The notes beneath the pieces are model-generated. The model had not been told where the DNA came from and searched no databases. It saw nothing but the letters and a program-made list of their open reading frames with translations. Source: Gammaproteobacteria bacterium UBA2965 (lineage in GTDB: Bacteria > Pseudomonadota > Gammaproteobacteria > Pseudomonadales > Azotimanducaceae). Taken from it: DNA of 64,000 bases. Location: NCBI GenBank assembly GCA_002348385.1, contig DEBD01000002.1:84255-148254 (forward strand). The letters are read 5' to 3'. The position numbers and the translations under genes were made by a program. Below are positions 34,352-42,485 of the stretch, one piece after another (the first letter of the stretch is position 1; each line of letters opens with the position of its first letter).

Positions 34352-34473
34352 CCCAACAGCAGCACACCCCCAAATAGAACACTCAGCGTGCCCCAAAACA
34401 CGCAGGGACCCCACCAAGCAATGAGCCTGGCTGCGGTCTCGTTCGACCGGTAACTCTCATAGGGCCCGTCCAT
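34348..34473 (-). CDS. 41-residue single-span membrane protein
   Basis: ATG at 34473 is preceded by GGGGGAG 6 bases upstream and opens 41 codons to TAG. A polar N-terminus (MDGPYESYRSNETAARL) leads into one long hydrophobic helix with aromatic residues (IAWWGPCVFWGTLSVLFGGVLLLG), ending at the C-terminus. The N-in/C-out or opposite orientation cannot be decided. The good ribosome site and clean membrane helix favour a real small protein. About 260 bp upstream lies the LexA-type site at 34736, which could place it under SOS control if transcription starts there. Confidence 0.55.
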   Translation of the reverse strand: MDGPYESYRSNETAARLIAWWGPCVFWGTLSVLFGGVLLLG

Positions 34474-34620
34474 GCACATCTCCCCCTGCGGGAACGCGGA
34501 TCAACTCCTCAATACCCCTGGCAAACTATCGCTTGCAGCCATTGCTGGCAATTTGCTTCCTGTAATTCGTTTGTAGGATTTCGGACAATTTGGGCCAAAA
34601 GTGAAAGAAATATGGATTTG

Positions 34621-34653
34621 AAATAGCTAAAGCGTTGATGTGGTTAGCTATTT
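34621..34653. repeat. 10-bp inverted repeat AAATAGCTAA / TTAGCTATTT
   Basis: Perfect arms at 34621-34630 and 34644-34653 with a 13-base spacer. It could be a regulator site or an RNA hairpin. No T-run follows, so a terminator is unlikely. Confidence 0.6.
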
Positions 34654-34717
34654 GGAGCGGATCGATTGGGAGGCGCCCAAACAGGCTTTAATTCCGATTT
34701 TATTTCTGTATATTTGA

Positions 34718-34806
34718 TGGCCTCACTAGCCGGAGCTGTATGTACATACAGTGTATTTCTCCTCGGCAGGGCGAACGCACAAACATAGGCCCGGCTAGTG
34801 AGGCCA
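34718..34806. repeat. 16-bp perfect inverted repeat bracketing the LexA-like site
   Basis: The arms TGGCCTCACTAGCCGG (34718-34733) and CCGGCTAGTGAGGCCA (34791-34806) are exact reverse complements with 57 bases between. The total of 89 bp is like a small palindromic mobile or repeat unit, or a long RNA hairpin. No target-site duplication is seen at the ends. Confidence 0.75.
34736..34751. promoter_or_regulatory. LexA (SOS) box CTGTATGTACATACAG
   Basis: A perfect 16-base palindrome matching the gammaproteobacterial SOS consensus CTGT-N8-ACAG, including the alternating AT-rich centre. It lies 16-30 bases after a -10-like TATATT (34709-34714) on the plus strand, a position suitable for repression. 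No SOS gene (lexA, recA, sulA, imuB or integrase) adjoins; the nearest genes are cysQ (3' end) and the 41-residue ORF. Confidence 0.65.
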
Positions 34807-34890
34807 ACCCCCCCTCCCCTCGACTAACGTTTTATCCAACGCTGCGTTTACGCATGGATTTTTCCTGCGTGTAGCGCCTTGTTGAAGGCT

Positions 34891-35724
34891 TTACTCCTTG
34901 GGCGGAACATCCGGCAAGGAGCCCTTCCAGTCGAAAGAAGCATCGGCCACGGCGATGAACTCCGGATTGAGAAAGCTCTCTTTGGCGTTGTAGGTGATTG
35001 AAGCGCCGCCCGCCGCCCAAACATCGCCTCCCGCAGCTGACAAGACAGCGTGAGCAGCCGCGATATCCCATTCGGAAGTCGGGCCCAGCCTGGGATAAAT
35101 GTCCGCTCGCCCCTCTGCCAGGATGCAGAGCTTGAGCGAGCTGCCCACAGGCGTACGCGCCACCTCACCGAAGCGCAAAGCCAGATCTTCCAGGTAGCGC
35201 TCCAGGCGCTCCCCCCCATGGCTACGGCTGGCCACCACCACCAGGCTGCCCGGATCATCCCAACTACGCCCAGTGAGCGCTTGCGGCGCGGCCTGGGTAT
35301 CTGCAAGGTCGATTCGGAGGGCTTCACCAGCATCCGCATCCCCCGTGTACACGATATTCTGGGTGGGCACACCCACCACACCCAATCGTGCCCGCTGACC
35401 CTCGATCAGCGCTATGTTCACCGTGAATTCGCCGTTGCGGTTGACGAATTCCTTGGTGCCATCCAACGGATCCACCAGCCAGTAACGGTCCCACTGGCTG
35501 CGGACTGCGTATTCCGGCGGCACGGATTCCTCGGAGAGCACCGGGATCTCCGGTGCGATCTCGGCGAGCCCTTCCACGATGACGCGGTGTGAGGCCAGAT
35601 CCGCCTGCGTGAGCGGGGATTCGTCGGACTTCGTCTGTACCGCGAAATCCGAACTGTACACTTGCAGGATGGCCTCGCCCGCAGCCGCCGTTATGCGCAC
35701 CAGGTCAGGCAGTAGATGTTCCAT
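34891..35724 (-). CDS. cysQ: 3'(2'),5'-bisphosphate nucleotidase
   Basis: 277 residues of the inositol monophosphatase fold. The metal-site motif DPLDGTKEFV (about residues 85-94) and the second site SEWDIAAAHAVL (about 217) are diagnostic; the substrate-side Glu is in LSEES (about 65). It hydrolyses 3'-phosphoadenosine 5'-phosphate (PAP) to AMP during sulfate assimilation. The start at 35724 uses an ATG with GGGAG 6 bases upstream; a TTG two codons earlier is less likely. It is followed on the same strand upstream by nudE, the usual pairing in Pseudomonas relatives. Confidence 0.92.
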   Translation of the reverse strand: MEHLLPDLVRITAAAGEAILQVYSSDFAVQTKSDESPLTQADLASHRVIVEGLAEIAPEIPVLSEESVPPEYAVRSQWDRYWLVDPLDGTKEFVNRNGEFTVNIALIEGQRARLGVVGVPTQNIVYTGDADAGEALRIDLADTQAAPQALTGRSWDDPGSLVVVASRSHGGERLERYLEDLALRFGEVARTPVGSSLKLCILAEGRADIYPRLGPTSEWDIAAAHAVLSAAGGDVWAAGGASITYNAKESFLNPEFIAVADASFDWKGSLPDVPPKE

Positions 35725-35778
35725 GGACAACTCCCTATTCGTATGAGCGCACCGCCTTAATGGCCCTGGTGCGCGTTC

Positions 35779-36342
35779 TCAACAGCCAAGCAGCGGCCTG
35801 GCCATGCACAACGCTGCAATTGCGCGCGCCTCAGTAAAATCCTCCGCGCCGAACAACTCGTCGAGCCGATTCGCCGGCCACCTGACCAGCTCCGGGGGCT
35901 CGGGCTCGTCCCCAGGCAGAGATTCCGGGTACAGATCCCGAGCCAGCATGACGTTGATGGTAAACCCCATGTGGCCGGGCGCTACGGTGAGCGATTTGAC
36001 GAAGCGAATGTCCCGTGCCCCGAAGCCCACCTCTTCCTTGAGCTCGCGATTCGCAGCGTCTTGCAGAGACTCGTGCTGTTCGGTGGCGCCTTTTACCAGG
36101 GTTAGCTGCACTTCGTGAAACCCAGCGGCATATTCCCGAATCAGCAGCAGGTCACCGTCGGCGTCCAAGGCCACCACAATCACGGCCGAACGCCCGCCAC
36201 CGGCCAGGCGCTCGTAGGTTCGCCGCTCGCCGCTGGCGAACGCAAGATCCATCTCCTCAATGCGGAAAAAACGAGTCCGCGCCACGGTGCGTACCGCCAT
36301 CAGTTCTGGAACGCCCACCTGTTTCTCCTCAATACCGCGCAT
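35779..36342 (-). CDS. nudE: ADP compounds hydrolase (Nudix)
   Basis: 187 residues. The Nudix box G-x5-E-x7-REUxEExGU is present as GATEQHESLQDAANRELKEEVGF (about residues 93-115), with GRSAVIVVALDADGDLLLIREY before it and VAPGHMGFTINVMLARDLYPES after it. NudE hydrolyses ADP-ribose, diadenosine phosphates and NADH-type compounds to nucleotides. The early part, ELMAVRTVARTRFFRIEEMDL, is NudE-like. It lies between cysQ and the divergent yrfG. The ribosome site is weak. Confidence 0.9.
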   Translation of the reverse strand: MRGIEEKQVGVPELMAVRTVARTRFFRIEEMDLAFASGERRTYERLAGGGRSAVIVVALDADGDLLLIREYAAGFHEVQLTLVKGATEQHESLQDAANRELKEEVGFGARDIRFVKSLTVAPGHMGFTINVMLARDLYPESLPGDEPEPPELVRWPANRLDELFGAEDFTEARAIAALCMARPLLGC

Positions 36343-36404
36343 CGACTGCCTACCGAGCTATCATAGGCACGCCATGGCTTCACCATCCCCAACCGCCAAC
36401 AACC

Positions 36405-37073
36405 ATGGTTGATTGGCAGACCATCGACACCGTCCTGCTGGATATGGACGGCACCTTACTTGATCTGCGCTACGACAACACCCTGTGGAACGAGTTGGTG
36501 CCCGAGCGCTACAGCCTGGCCCAAGGCCTGGAACTGAACGCGGCTCGCCAGACCCTATTCGCGCAGATGAGTGAGCTGCGCGGGGACCTGCTCTTCTATT
36601 GTCTGGACCACTGGGCCAGCTACACCGAGCTAGACATCGTGGGGCTACATAGGGAGCTTGCCCACCTGATCAGCTACCGACCCAACGCCGAGCGATTCCT
36701 TAACCAGGTGCGCGCCGCCGGCAAACGCTCTCTACTGGTAACGAACGCTCACCGAGACAGCCTGCGGGTGAAGGATCAGCACAGCGACCTGATCGAAAAG
36801 TTAGACGAGGACATCTCCTGTCACGACTACGGCGCTCCCAAGGAAGACCCGCGATTCTGGGCGCGGCTGCGCCGCGAGCACCCCTACGATCCGCAGCGCA
36901 CCCTGCTCATCGACGACAACGCGGCCGTGCTTGAAGCGGCAGAGCAGTCCGGCATCCAGCACCTGATCACCGTGGCCCGCCCGGATTCCGGCCGGCCCGC
37001 ACGCACGGGCTTGTCCCATCGGGCCATCCATGACTTCGAAGAGATCATGCCAGGCGCTGCGGCCTCACCATGA
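36405..37073 (+). CDS. yrfG: GMP/IMP nucleotidase, HAD family
   Basis: 222 residues. HAD motif I LLDMDGTLLDL is at about residues 10-20, motif II in LLVTNAHRD (about 110), Lys in HDYGAPKEDPRFW (about 147) and motif III LLIDDNAAVLEAA (about 166). It dephosphorylates purine nucleotides in E. coli YrfG. It begins a same-strand block with hslR, whose start overlaps its stop by 4 bases (ATGA). Confidence 0.88.
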   Translation: MVDWQTIDTVLLDMDGTLLDLRYDNTLWNELVPERYSLAQGLELNAARQTLFAQMSELRGDLLFYCLDHWASYTELDIVGLHRELAHLISYRPNAERFLNQVRAAGKRSLLVTNAHRDSLRVKDQHSDLIEKLDEDISCHDYGAPKEDPRFWARLRREHPYDPQRTLLIDDNAAVLEAAEQSGIQHLITVARPDSGRPARTGLSHRAIHDFEEIMPGAAASP

Positions 37074-37501
37074 GCAGCAATGGCTCCGACTCCGGCAAGG
37101 TAAGGCTGGACCGCTGGCTGTGGGCCGCCCGGTTCTTCAAAACCCGCGCGCAAGCCAAGAGCGCCATCGAAGGTGGCAAGGTGCACATCAACCAGCAAGG
37201 GGACAGCTCACGGCAGAATCGTCCCAAGGTCAGCAAGGAAATTGCCATCGGCGACATGCTGACCATCCGGCGCGGCGATTTGCCGGAGACGGTGCTGGTT
37301 AAGGGGCTTGCTGAAAAGCGTGGCAGCGCCAAGGTGGCTGCCACCCTGTTCGAGGAAACGCCGCAGAGCATCGAAGCCAGGGAAGCGGAGCGTGCGCGGC
37401 GCGGAATGGAACGTCTGGGTCTGCAGGTACCCAGCAGCAGACCATCCAAAAACGCCCGCCGCGCGCTGCGCAAACTCAAGCAGGAAGGGGAAGGGGACTA
37501 G
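37070..37501 (+). CDS. hslR: Ribosome-associated heat shock protein Hsp15
   Basis: 143 residues. The N-terminal S4 RNA-binding domain VRLDRWLWAARFFKTRAQAKSAIEGGKVHINQ is at about residues 11-42, and the basic C-terminal tail rich in Arg and Lys (PSKNARRALRKLK) is typical of HslR. It binds nascent-chain-carrying 50S subunits and helps recycle them after heat shock. Coupled to yrfG by ATGA overlap. Confidence 0.92.
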   Translation: MSSNGSDSGKVRLDRWLWAARFFKTRAQAKSAIEGGKVHINQQGDSSRQNRPKVSKEIAIGDMLTIRRGDLPETVLVKGLAEKRGSAKVAATLFEETPQSIEAREAERARRGMERLGLQVPSSRPSKNARRALRKLKQEGEGD

Positions 37502-37505
37502 CGCG

Positions 37506-37546
37506 CGTTCACAAGAATGCGCGCGATCGTGGGCAGATTGTGAACG
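37506..37546. promoter_or_regulatory. 9-bp inverted repeat upstream of pckA
   Basis: CGTTCACAA (37506-37514) and TTGTGAACG (37538-37546) are perfect inverted copies with a 23-base spacer, in the gap between hslR and pckA. This is a plausible site for a regulator of gluconeogenesis or a hairpin at the hslR mRNA end. CRP is unlikely, because the half-sites face the wrong way. Confidence 0.4.
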
Positions 37547-37581
37547 GTTATTAAATCCCGATATAACAACCATAGGCGCTC

Positions 37582-37590
37582 TGGCATAAT
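37582..37590 (+). promoter_or_regulatory. Extended -10 promoter element for pckA
   Basis: TGG-CATAAT lies 34 bases before the pckA ATG. No strong -35 hexamer is visible. A second AT-rich candidate, TATAAC, is at 37562. Confidence 0.4.
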
Positions 37591-37623
37591 CGGCCGACTT
37601 GATTTCGGGAAGGCTACTGGTTC

Positions 37624-39189
37624 ATGGCCGTAGACATCGCTACCACCACCAAAAGCACGACTTACGTTGACGTTTCCGGTCCGTCGCTGGCGGAAATGGC
37701 CGTACTGCGCGGCGAAGGTCAATTCGCCAGCAACGGCGCCATCGTAGTGCAGACGGGCAAGCGTACGGGCCGCTCCCCCAAAGACCGCTTCATTGTGGAT
37801 GAGCCTTCCACCTCCGAGTCCATCGACTGGGGTTCGGTGAACCAACCGGCCTCGCCGGAGGTGTTCGACGCGTTATGGGATCGAGTCCAGGTTTACCTGG
37901 AAGACCGCGAGCGGTTCGTTTCGAACCTGCACGTCGGTGCCGACCCGGAGCACTATCTACCCGTGCAAGTGACCACCGAGTTCGCCTGGCACACCCTGTT
38001 TGGTCGCGCCCTGTTTATCACGCCCGAACACTACAATCCGCATAACAAAGAAGTCTGGCAGGTGGTCAACGCGCCAGGCTTTGTCTGTGAGCCCGAGCGC
38101 GACGGCACCCCGTCCGACGGCACCGTCATGATCAACTTCGCTCAGCGCAAGGTGCTGCTGGCCGGCATGCGCTACGCCGGCGAGATGAAGAAGTCCATGT
38201 TCTCGGTACTCAATTTTCTGCTGCCCGAAAAAGACGTCTTGCCCATGCACTGTTCCGCCAACATGGGTGACGGTGGCGACGTCACTTTGTTTTTCGGTCT
38301 TTCTGGAACCGGCAAGACGACGTTGTCTGCGGATCCGGAGCGGTTTCTCATCGGAGACGATGAGCATGGCTGGGGCAAAGGTAGCGTGTTTAATTTCGAG
38401 GGTGGGTGCTACGCCAAGTGCATCGACCTGTCGCGCGAGAACGAACCGGTCATATTCGACGCCATTCGCTTCGGTGCCATCGTCGAAAACGTCATCATGG
38501 ACGAGGACACGCGTACGCCCGACTACACGGATTCCACGCTCACGGAGAACACCAGAGCCTGCTATCCGCGCGCCAACATCGAGGCCAAGGTGCCGGAAAA
38601 CAGGGGCGGCGAGCCAGCGCGCATCATTTTCCTGACCTGCGACGTCAGCGGCGTTCTGCCACCGGTCTCCATTCTGTCGAAAGAAGCCGCCGCGTATCAT
38701 TTTCTATCGGGCTACACAGCTGCCGTTGGCTCCACAGAGGTGGGCTCCACCGAAGCTTACAAGGCCACCTTTTCGACCTGCTTCGGCGCGCCCTTCTTTC
38801 CCAGGCCGGCAGGTGTTTATGCCGATCTGCTGATCAAACGCGTAGAGGAATTCGGGTCCACGGTATATCTCGTAAACACAGGATGGACCGGCGGCGGCTA
38901 CGGCGTCGGCGAGCGCTTTGCCATACCCACCACCCGAGCCATCATTCACGCCATTCAATCCGGCTCGCTGGATGGCGCAGCGCTAGAAAAGCTGCCGGGG
39001 TTCAACCTGGATATCCCAGTTACGGTGGATGGCGTAGATGCGTCGCTGCTCAACCCACGCAATACCTGGTCGGACAAAGCCGCCTACGATGAAGCGGCCC
39101 GCAGTTTGATCGCCAAATTCGTGGAGAATTTTGAGCGCTTCGATGTGAATCAACCCATCGTGGACGCTGGTCCGACCGCAGATTTCTAG
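37624..39189 (+). CDS. pckA: Phosphoenolpyruvate carboxykinase (ATP)
   Basis: 521 residues. The kinase-type P-loop GLSGTGKTTLSADP is at about residues 226-239, the metal site in FIGDDEHGWG (about 245), the PEPCK signature FNFEGGCYAKCIDL at about 258, and the conserved LVNTGWTGGGYGVG at about 417. It converts oxaloacetate and ATP to phosphoenolpyruvate and CO2, the first committed step of gluconeogenesis. The ATG has GGAAGG about 9 bases upstream. The neighbouring block cysQ-nudE-yrfG-hslR-pckA is typical of Pseudomonas relatives; the chaperone gene hslO, often adjacent, is absent. Confidence 0.95.
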   Translation: MAVDIATTTKSTTYVDVSGPSLAEMAVLRGEGQFASNGAIVVQTGKRTGRSPKDRFIVDEPSTSESIDWGSVNQPASPEVFDALWDRVQVYLEDRERFVSNLHVGADPEHYLPVQVTTEFAWHTLFGRALFITPEHYNPHNKEVWQVVNAPGFVCEPERDGTPSDGTVMINFAQRKVLLAGMRYAGEMKKSMFSVLNFLLPEKDVLPMHCSANMGDGGDVTLFFGLSGTGKTTLSADPERFLIGDDEHGWGKGSVFNFEGGCYAKCIDLSRENEPVIFDAIRFGAIVENVIMDEDTRTPDYTDSTLTENTRACYPRANIEAKVPENRGGEPARIIFLTCDVSGVLPPVSILSKEAAAYHFLSGYTAAVGSTEVGSTEAYKATFSTCFGAPFFPRPAGVYADLLIKRVEEFGSTVYLVNTGWTGGGYGVGERFAIPTTRAIIHAIQSGSLDGAALEKLPGFNLDIPVTVDGVDASLLNPRNTWSDKAAYDEAARSLIAKFVENFERFDVNQPIVDAGPTADF

Positions 39190-39237
39190 CTAGGCTTACG
39201 GCCGGTCGAACTGCGGCAGACTGACTCTAACCAAACC

Positions 39238-40830
39238 ATGGCGGCACCACCCGCGAATGCTCCCGCGCTCGGCGCCCGGCTGCTGAGCAGTTTACGCGCG
39301 CCCGGCAGCAGCACCCAGACCCTGCTTGATTCGGTGGGTCGCGGGATCGAGAAAGAGAGCCTGAGAGTAACCTCGGGTGATGGCACGCTTTCCCATCAGG
39401 CACATCCCCCTGAGCTGGGCTCCGCGCTCACGCACCCAAACATCACTACCGACTTCAGCGAGGCACAACTCGAACTCATCACCGACGTGCATCGCTCGCC
39501 TGAAGCGGTGATTGCTCAGCTGCGCGACGTTCACCGCTTCGTATACCAGAACCTGGCCGACGAAATCCTCTGGACGGCTAGCATGCCTTGCATGCTGGGG
39601 AACGACGAAGATATACCGGTTGGTCAGTACGGCTCGTCCAACATCGCCACCGCCAAAACCGTCTACCGACTCGGTCTGGGCAATCGCTATGGGCGATTGA
39701 TGCAAACCATCTCCGGTATTCATTACAACTTCTCGCTGCCCGACGAGTTCTGGGGCGCGTACGCGCAACATCTTGAGCGACCCAACGATCAGGCCTTACG
39801 CAACGAGGCCTACTTCGGGCTGATTCGCAATTTCCAACGCTACTCGTGGCTGCTGATCTATCTGTTCGGCGCATCTCCGGCCGTGTGCAAGTCGTTCGCA
39901 AAGCATCAAGCTCACAACCTGGAGCCTTTCGACGAAGGGTCTTTGTATCTGCCGTATTCCACCTCTTTGCGAATGGGTCGTCTCGGCTACCAGAGCGACG
40001 CACAAAGTCGCCTGCACATCTCCTACAACTCCATCGACGAGTACGACGCCTCCATGCGGCCCGCGCTGAGCGAACCGTTTCCGGCCTACCAGCGGGTGGG
40101 CGTGAAGGTGGGAGGCGAGTATCGCCAGCTCAATGCCGCGCTGCTACAAATCGAAAACGAGTTCTACGGCACCATTCGTCCGAAGCGGCGCATTCAAAGT
40201 GGCGAGAGGCCGCTGAACGCGCTCCGCGCCCGCGGCGTCGAATACGTCGAGGTGCGCTGCATCGACCTGAACCCGTTCCTGCCCCTGGGTATCGACGAGG
40301 CCCAGATTCGGTTCCTTGACCTGTTCCTGCTGTACTGCCTGCTGACCGACAGCCCGCCCGACAACGAGGCCGAGTTGGCACGCCTGGCCGGCAATCAACT
40401 CACCACTGTGGAACGTGGCAGGCAGCCGGGCGTGCTACTGGATGCTCCCGAAGGCGCGGTTCAATTGAGCAGCTGGGGCCAGGCAATTATCTCCGCCTGC
40501 GAGCCGCTGATAGCGCTTCTCGACGGTGAGAACGGCACACGGTACGCACAGGCCTGGCGCACACAGCAAGCCAAGCTGGGCGATTCGGAGCAAACACCGT
40601 CAGCGCGCGTTCTCAAAGCCATGAGCGACGATCAGATTGCATTTTTTCGTTTTGCCATGAACCAGTCCGTAGCTCACGCGGAGTACTTCGCGCAGCATCG
40701 GTTGTCCGCACAGGAACTCGCTCGAGAACAGGCCGTGGCAGCAGAGTCGCTGGAACGACAGGCGCGCATTGAAGCCGAGGAGGAGGCGCCGTTTGATGAG
40801 TTCCTGGAGTCGTACCTGGCGCTGCCATGA
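39238..40830 (+). CDS. gshA: Glutamate-cysteine ligase, proteobacterial type
   Basis: 530 residues, the E. coli-type (class I) gamma-glutamylcysteine synthetase. The start contains RGIEKESLRVTSGDGTLS (glutamate and ATP site, about residues 35-52). SMPCMLGNDEDIPVGQYGSSNI is at about 115, ISGIHYNFSLPDEFW at about 160, and YVEVRCIDLNPFLPLGI at about 336. It joins glutamate and cysteine with ATP in the first step of glutathione synthesis. The downstream acpH start overlaps its stop by 4 bases. Confidence 0.95.
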   Translation: MAAPPANAPALGARLLSSLRAPGSSTQTLLDSVGRGIEKESLRVTSGDGTLSHQAHPPELGSALTHPNITTDFSEAQLELITDVHRSPEAVIAQLRDVHRFVYQNLADEILWTASMPCMLGNDEDIPVGQYGSSNIATAKTVYRLGLGNRYGRLMQTISGIHYNFSLPDEFWGAYAQHLERPNDQALRNEAYFGLIRNFQRYSWLLIYLFGASPAVCKSFAKHQAHNLEPFDEGSLYLPYSTSLRMGRLGYQSDAQSRLHISYNSIDEYDASMRPALSEPFPAYQRVGVKVGGEYRQLNAALLQIENEFYGTIRPKRRIQSGERPLNALRARGVEYVEVRCIDLNPFLPLGIDEAQIRFLDLFLLYCLLTDSPPDNEAELARLAGNQLTTVERGRQPGVLLDAPEGAVQLSSWGQAIISACEPLIALLDGENGTRYAQAWRTQQAKLGDSEQTPSARVLKAMSDDQIAFFRFAMNQSVAHAEYFAQHRLSAQELAREQAVAAESLERQARIEAEEEAPFDEFLESYLALP

Positions 40831-41456
40831 ACTTCCTGGCCCACTGCCTGATCGCGGACCAGGCAACAGACCAGACCGTGCCTGAACTACTGGCAGGGGG
40901 CTTTCTGGGAGACTTCATCAAAGGCACGGTGCCGGCCGATCTGCCGGCGCCGCTTGCGCTCGGGGTGCGCCTGCACCGCCGGATCGACGCCTTCAGCAAC
41001 CAGCTGCCCGGGATATCCACCAGCTGCAGGCGCTTTCCCAAGCCGCTGCGCCGTCTGGCGCCGGCTTTTGTGGATGTCATAGCCGACCACTGCCTGGCTC
41101 GCCATTGGCAGCGCTTCAGCGCCGAACCGCTGGAATCCTTTAGCGCCAGAGCGTACGCGGAAATCGCCGACCAGCGTGGGTGGCTGAACGCCTCCGGACA
41201 ACGCTTTCTGGATTACATGCAGGAGGTTGATCTGCTCGCCGGATACCGCGAGCCCGACGTCATGCACCGCGGGCTGACCTCAATCACCCGTCGCATCCGC
41301 CAGCCCCATCTGAACTCCGAACTCGCAGGCGCCGTAGAGGACCTGCTTGACGCCCTGGAAGCCGACTTTCTGGGCTATTTCCCCGAGTTGCAGCAACACG
41401 CGCAAAGCTGGGTGGCACCCCGTCTCCCCGGCAAACCACCCTACGACCAAGGTTGA
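40827..41456 (+). CDS. acpH: Acyl carrier protein phosphodiesterase family protein
   Basis: 209 residues. The N-terminus MNFLAHCLIADQ and GGFLGDFIKGTVPADLPAPLALGVRLHRRIDAFSN carries the conserved GDF and HRxID motifs of AcpH (YajB), a metal-dependent HD-like enzyme. It removes the phosphopantetheine arm from acyl carrier protein. VDVIADHCLARHW at about 72 supplies further metal-binding residues. Translation is coupled to gshA by ATGA overlap. Confidence 0.88.
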   Translation: MNFLAHCLIADQATDQTVPELLAGGFLGDFIKGTVPADLPAPLALGVRLHRRIDAFSNQLPGISTSCRRFPKPLRRLAPAFVDVIADHCLARHWQRFSAEPLESFSARAYAEIADQRGWLNASGQRFLDYMQEVDLLAGYREPDVMHRGLTSITRRIRQPHLNSELAGAVEDLLDALEADFLGYFPELQQHAQSWVAPRLPGKPPYDQG

Positions 41457-41507
41457 CGCTGGCCGAACGCCAAGTACCCTTGCGTTCTGCCCACGATAGG
41501 AGATCTT

Positions 41508-42485
41508 ATGAGAGCCGTTCTGTGCAAGTCGTACGGCGAGCCAGAGAATCTGGTAATGGAGGACATCCCCAGCCCTGAGCCCGGTCCTGGAGAAGTACTG
41601 GTGGACGTGCACGACAGCGCGGTGAACTTTCCGGACGTACTCATGATCGCCGGGAAGTACCAGAGCCAGCCCCCGTTTCCATTTTCTCCGGGCACCGAGT
41701 TTGCCGGCGTGGTGAGCGCACTGGGTGCGGACTGCACCCGGTATTCGGTTGGGGACCGCGTGTTCGGCAACCTGGGTCACGGCACCTTTGCCGAGCAGGT
41801 GGTGGCCCCGGAGGTGATCTTGCGGCGTGCTCCCGACAGCATGTCCTTTGCCGAAGCCGCCGCCATCAGCGTGACCTACGGCACCTCCTACTACGCGCTG
41901 AAGCAGCGCGCGGCCCTGCAGCCCGGGGAAACACTGTTGGTGCTGGGCGCAGGCGGCGGGGTAGGGCTGTCTGCCGTGGAACTGGGTGCCTGCATGGGCG
42001 CGCGGGTTATCGCCGCGGCCAGCACCGCGGAGAAACTCGCCGCGGCCGAAGCGGCCGGCGCCACAGACCTGGTCGATTACAGCGACGGCCAGATCAAAGA
42101 CAGGGTCAAGGAACTGACCGGCGGCAAGGGCGCGGATGTCATCTACGACCCGGTGGGTGGAGACCTGTTCGATCAATGCATGCGTAGCATCGGCTGGTAC
42201 GGACGAGTGCTGGTGATCGGATTTGCCGCCGGCGACATCCCCAAAGTGCCCATCAACCTCATCCTGTTGAAGAGCTGCCAGGTCGTAGGGGTGTTCTATG
42301 GTTCCTGGAGTGCGAAGTTTCGCGATGAAGCAGACGCCAACTTAAAAGAGCTGTTAGCGCTTTACGAACAAGGCAAGATCAAACCGCTCATTGGCAAGCG
42401 ATATCCCATGGAAGAATACGCCGCAGCCCTGCGCTGTCTTAGCGAGCGCCAGGCCATCGGCAAAGTGGTGGTGCAGATCCGATGA
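41508..42485 (+). CDS. NADPH:quinone oxidoreductase / zeta-crystallin family protein
   Basis: 325 residues of the MDR superfamily without zinc. Its core is LVLGAGGGVGLSAVELGACMGARVIAAAST (about residues 145-174, G-G-G-V-G cofactor motif) and VTYGTSYYALKQRAALQPGE just before. GADVIYDPVGGDLFDQCMRSIGW and VVGVFYGSW are typical of the acyl-CoA-associated quinone reductase group (often annotated NADPH:quinone reductase). It reduces quinones or enones with NADPH. AGGAGATC precedes the ATG. Its last codons overlap dsbB by 4 bases. Confidence 0.88.
   Translation: MRAVLCKSYGEPENLVMEDIPSPEPGPGEVLVDVHDSAVNFPDVLMIAGKYQSQPPFPFSPGTEFAGVVSALGADCTRYSVGDRVFGNLGHGTFAEQVVAPEVILRRAPDSMSFAEAAAISVTYGTSYYALKQRAALQPGETLLVLGAGGGVGLSAVELGACMGARVIAAASTAEKLAAAEAAGATDLVDYSDGQIKDRVKELTGGKGADVIYDPVGGDLFDQCMRSIGWYGRVLVIGFAAGDIPKVPINLILLKSCQVVGVFYGSWSAKFRDEADANLKELLALYEQGKIKPLIGKRYPMEEYAAALRCLSERQAIGKVVVQIR

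Larger units (their letters stand above)
34474..34890. other. AT-rich gap with nested palindromes and no recognisable gene
   Basis: About 415 bases, clearly AT-richer than the flanks in 34550-34760. It holds a 10-bp inverted repeat (34621-34653), a 16-bp inverted repeat (34718-34806) and a LexA-like palindrome (34736-34751). One plus-strand ORF of 44 codons (34740-34874, starting MYIQCISPRQ, with GGAG upstream) begins inside the palindrome; it is not recognisable and probably spurious. A plus-strand -10-like TATATT is at 34709-34714. Confidence 0.6.

Noticed and set aside
34740..34874. 44-codon ORF starting inside the LexA palindrome
   Set aside because: Start codon lies within the operator and the sequence has no protein-like pattern; its coding length comes from the inverted repeat.
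34718..34880. Possible integron attC site (imperfect palindrome plus RYYYAAC-like ATCCAAC)
   Set aside because: The 5' and 3' core sites do not pair as RYYYAAC/GTTRRRY, there is no integrase gene and no cassette array, so the match is chance.
37506..37546. CRP binding site at pckA
   Set aside because: Half-sites are arranged TCACA...TGTGA, the reverse of the CRP order TGTGA-N6-TCACA, with a 23-base spacer.
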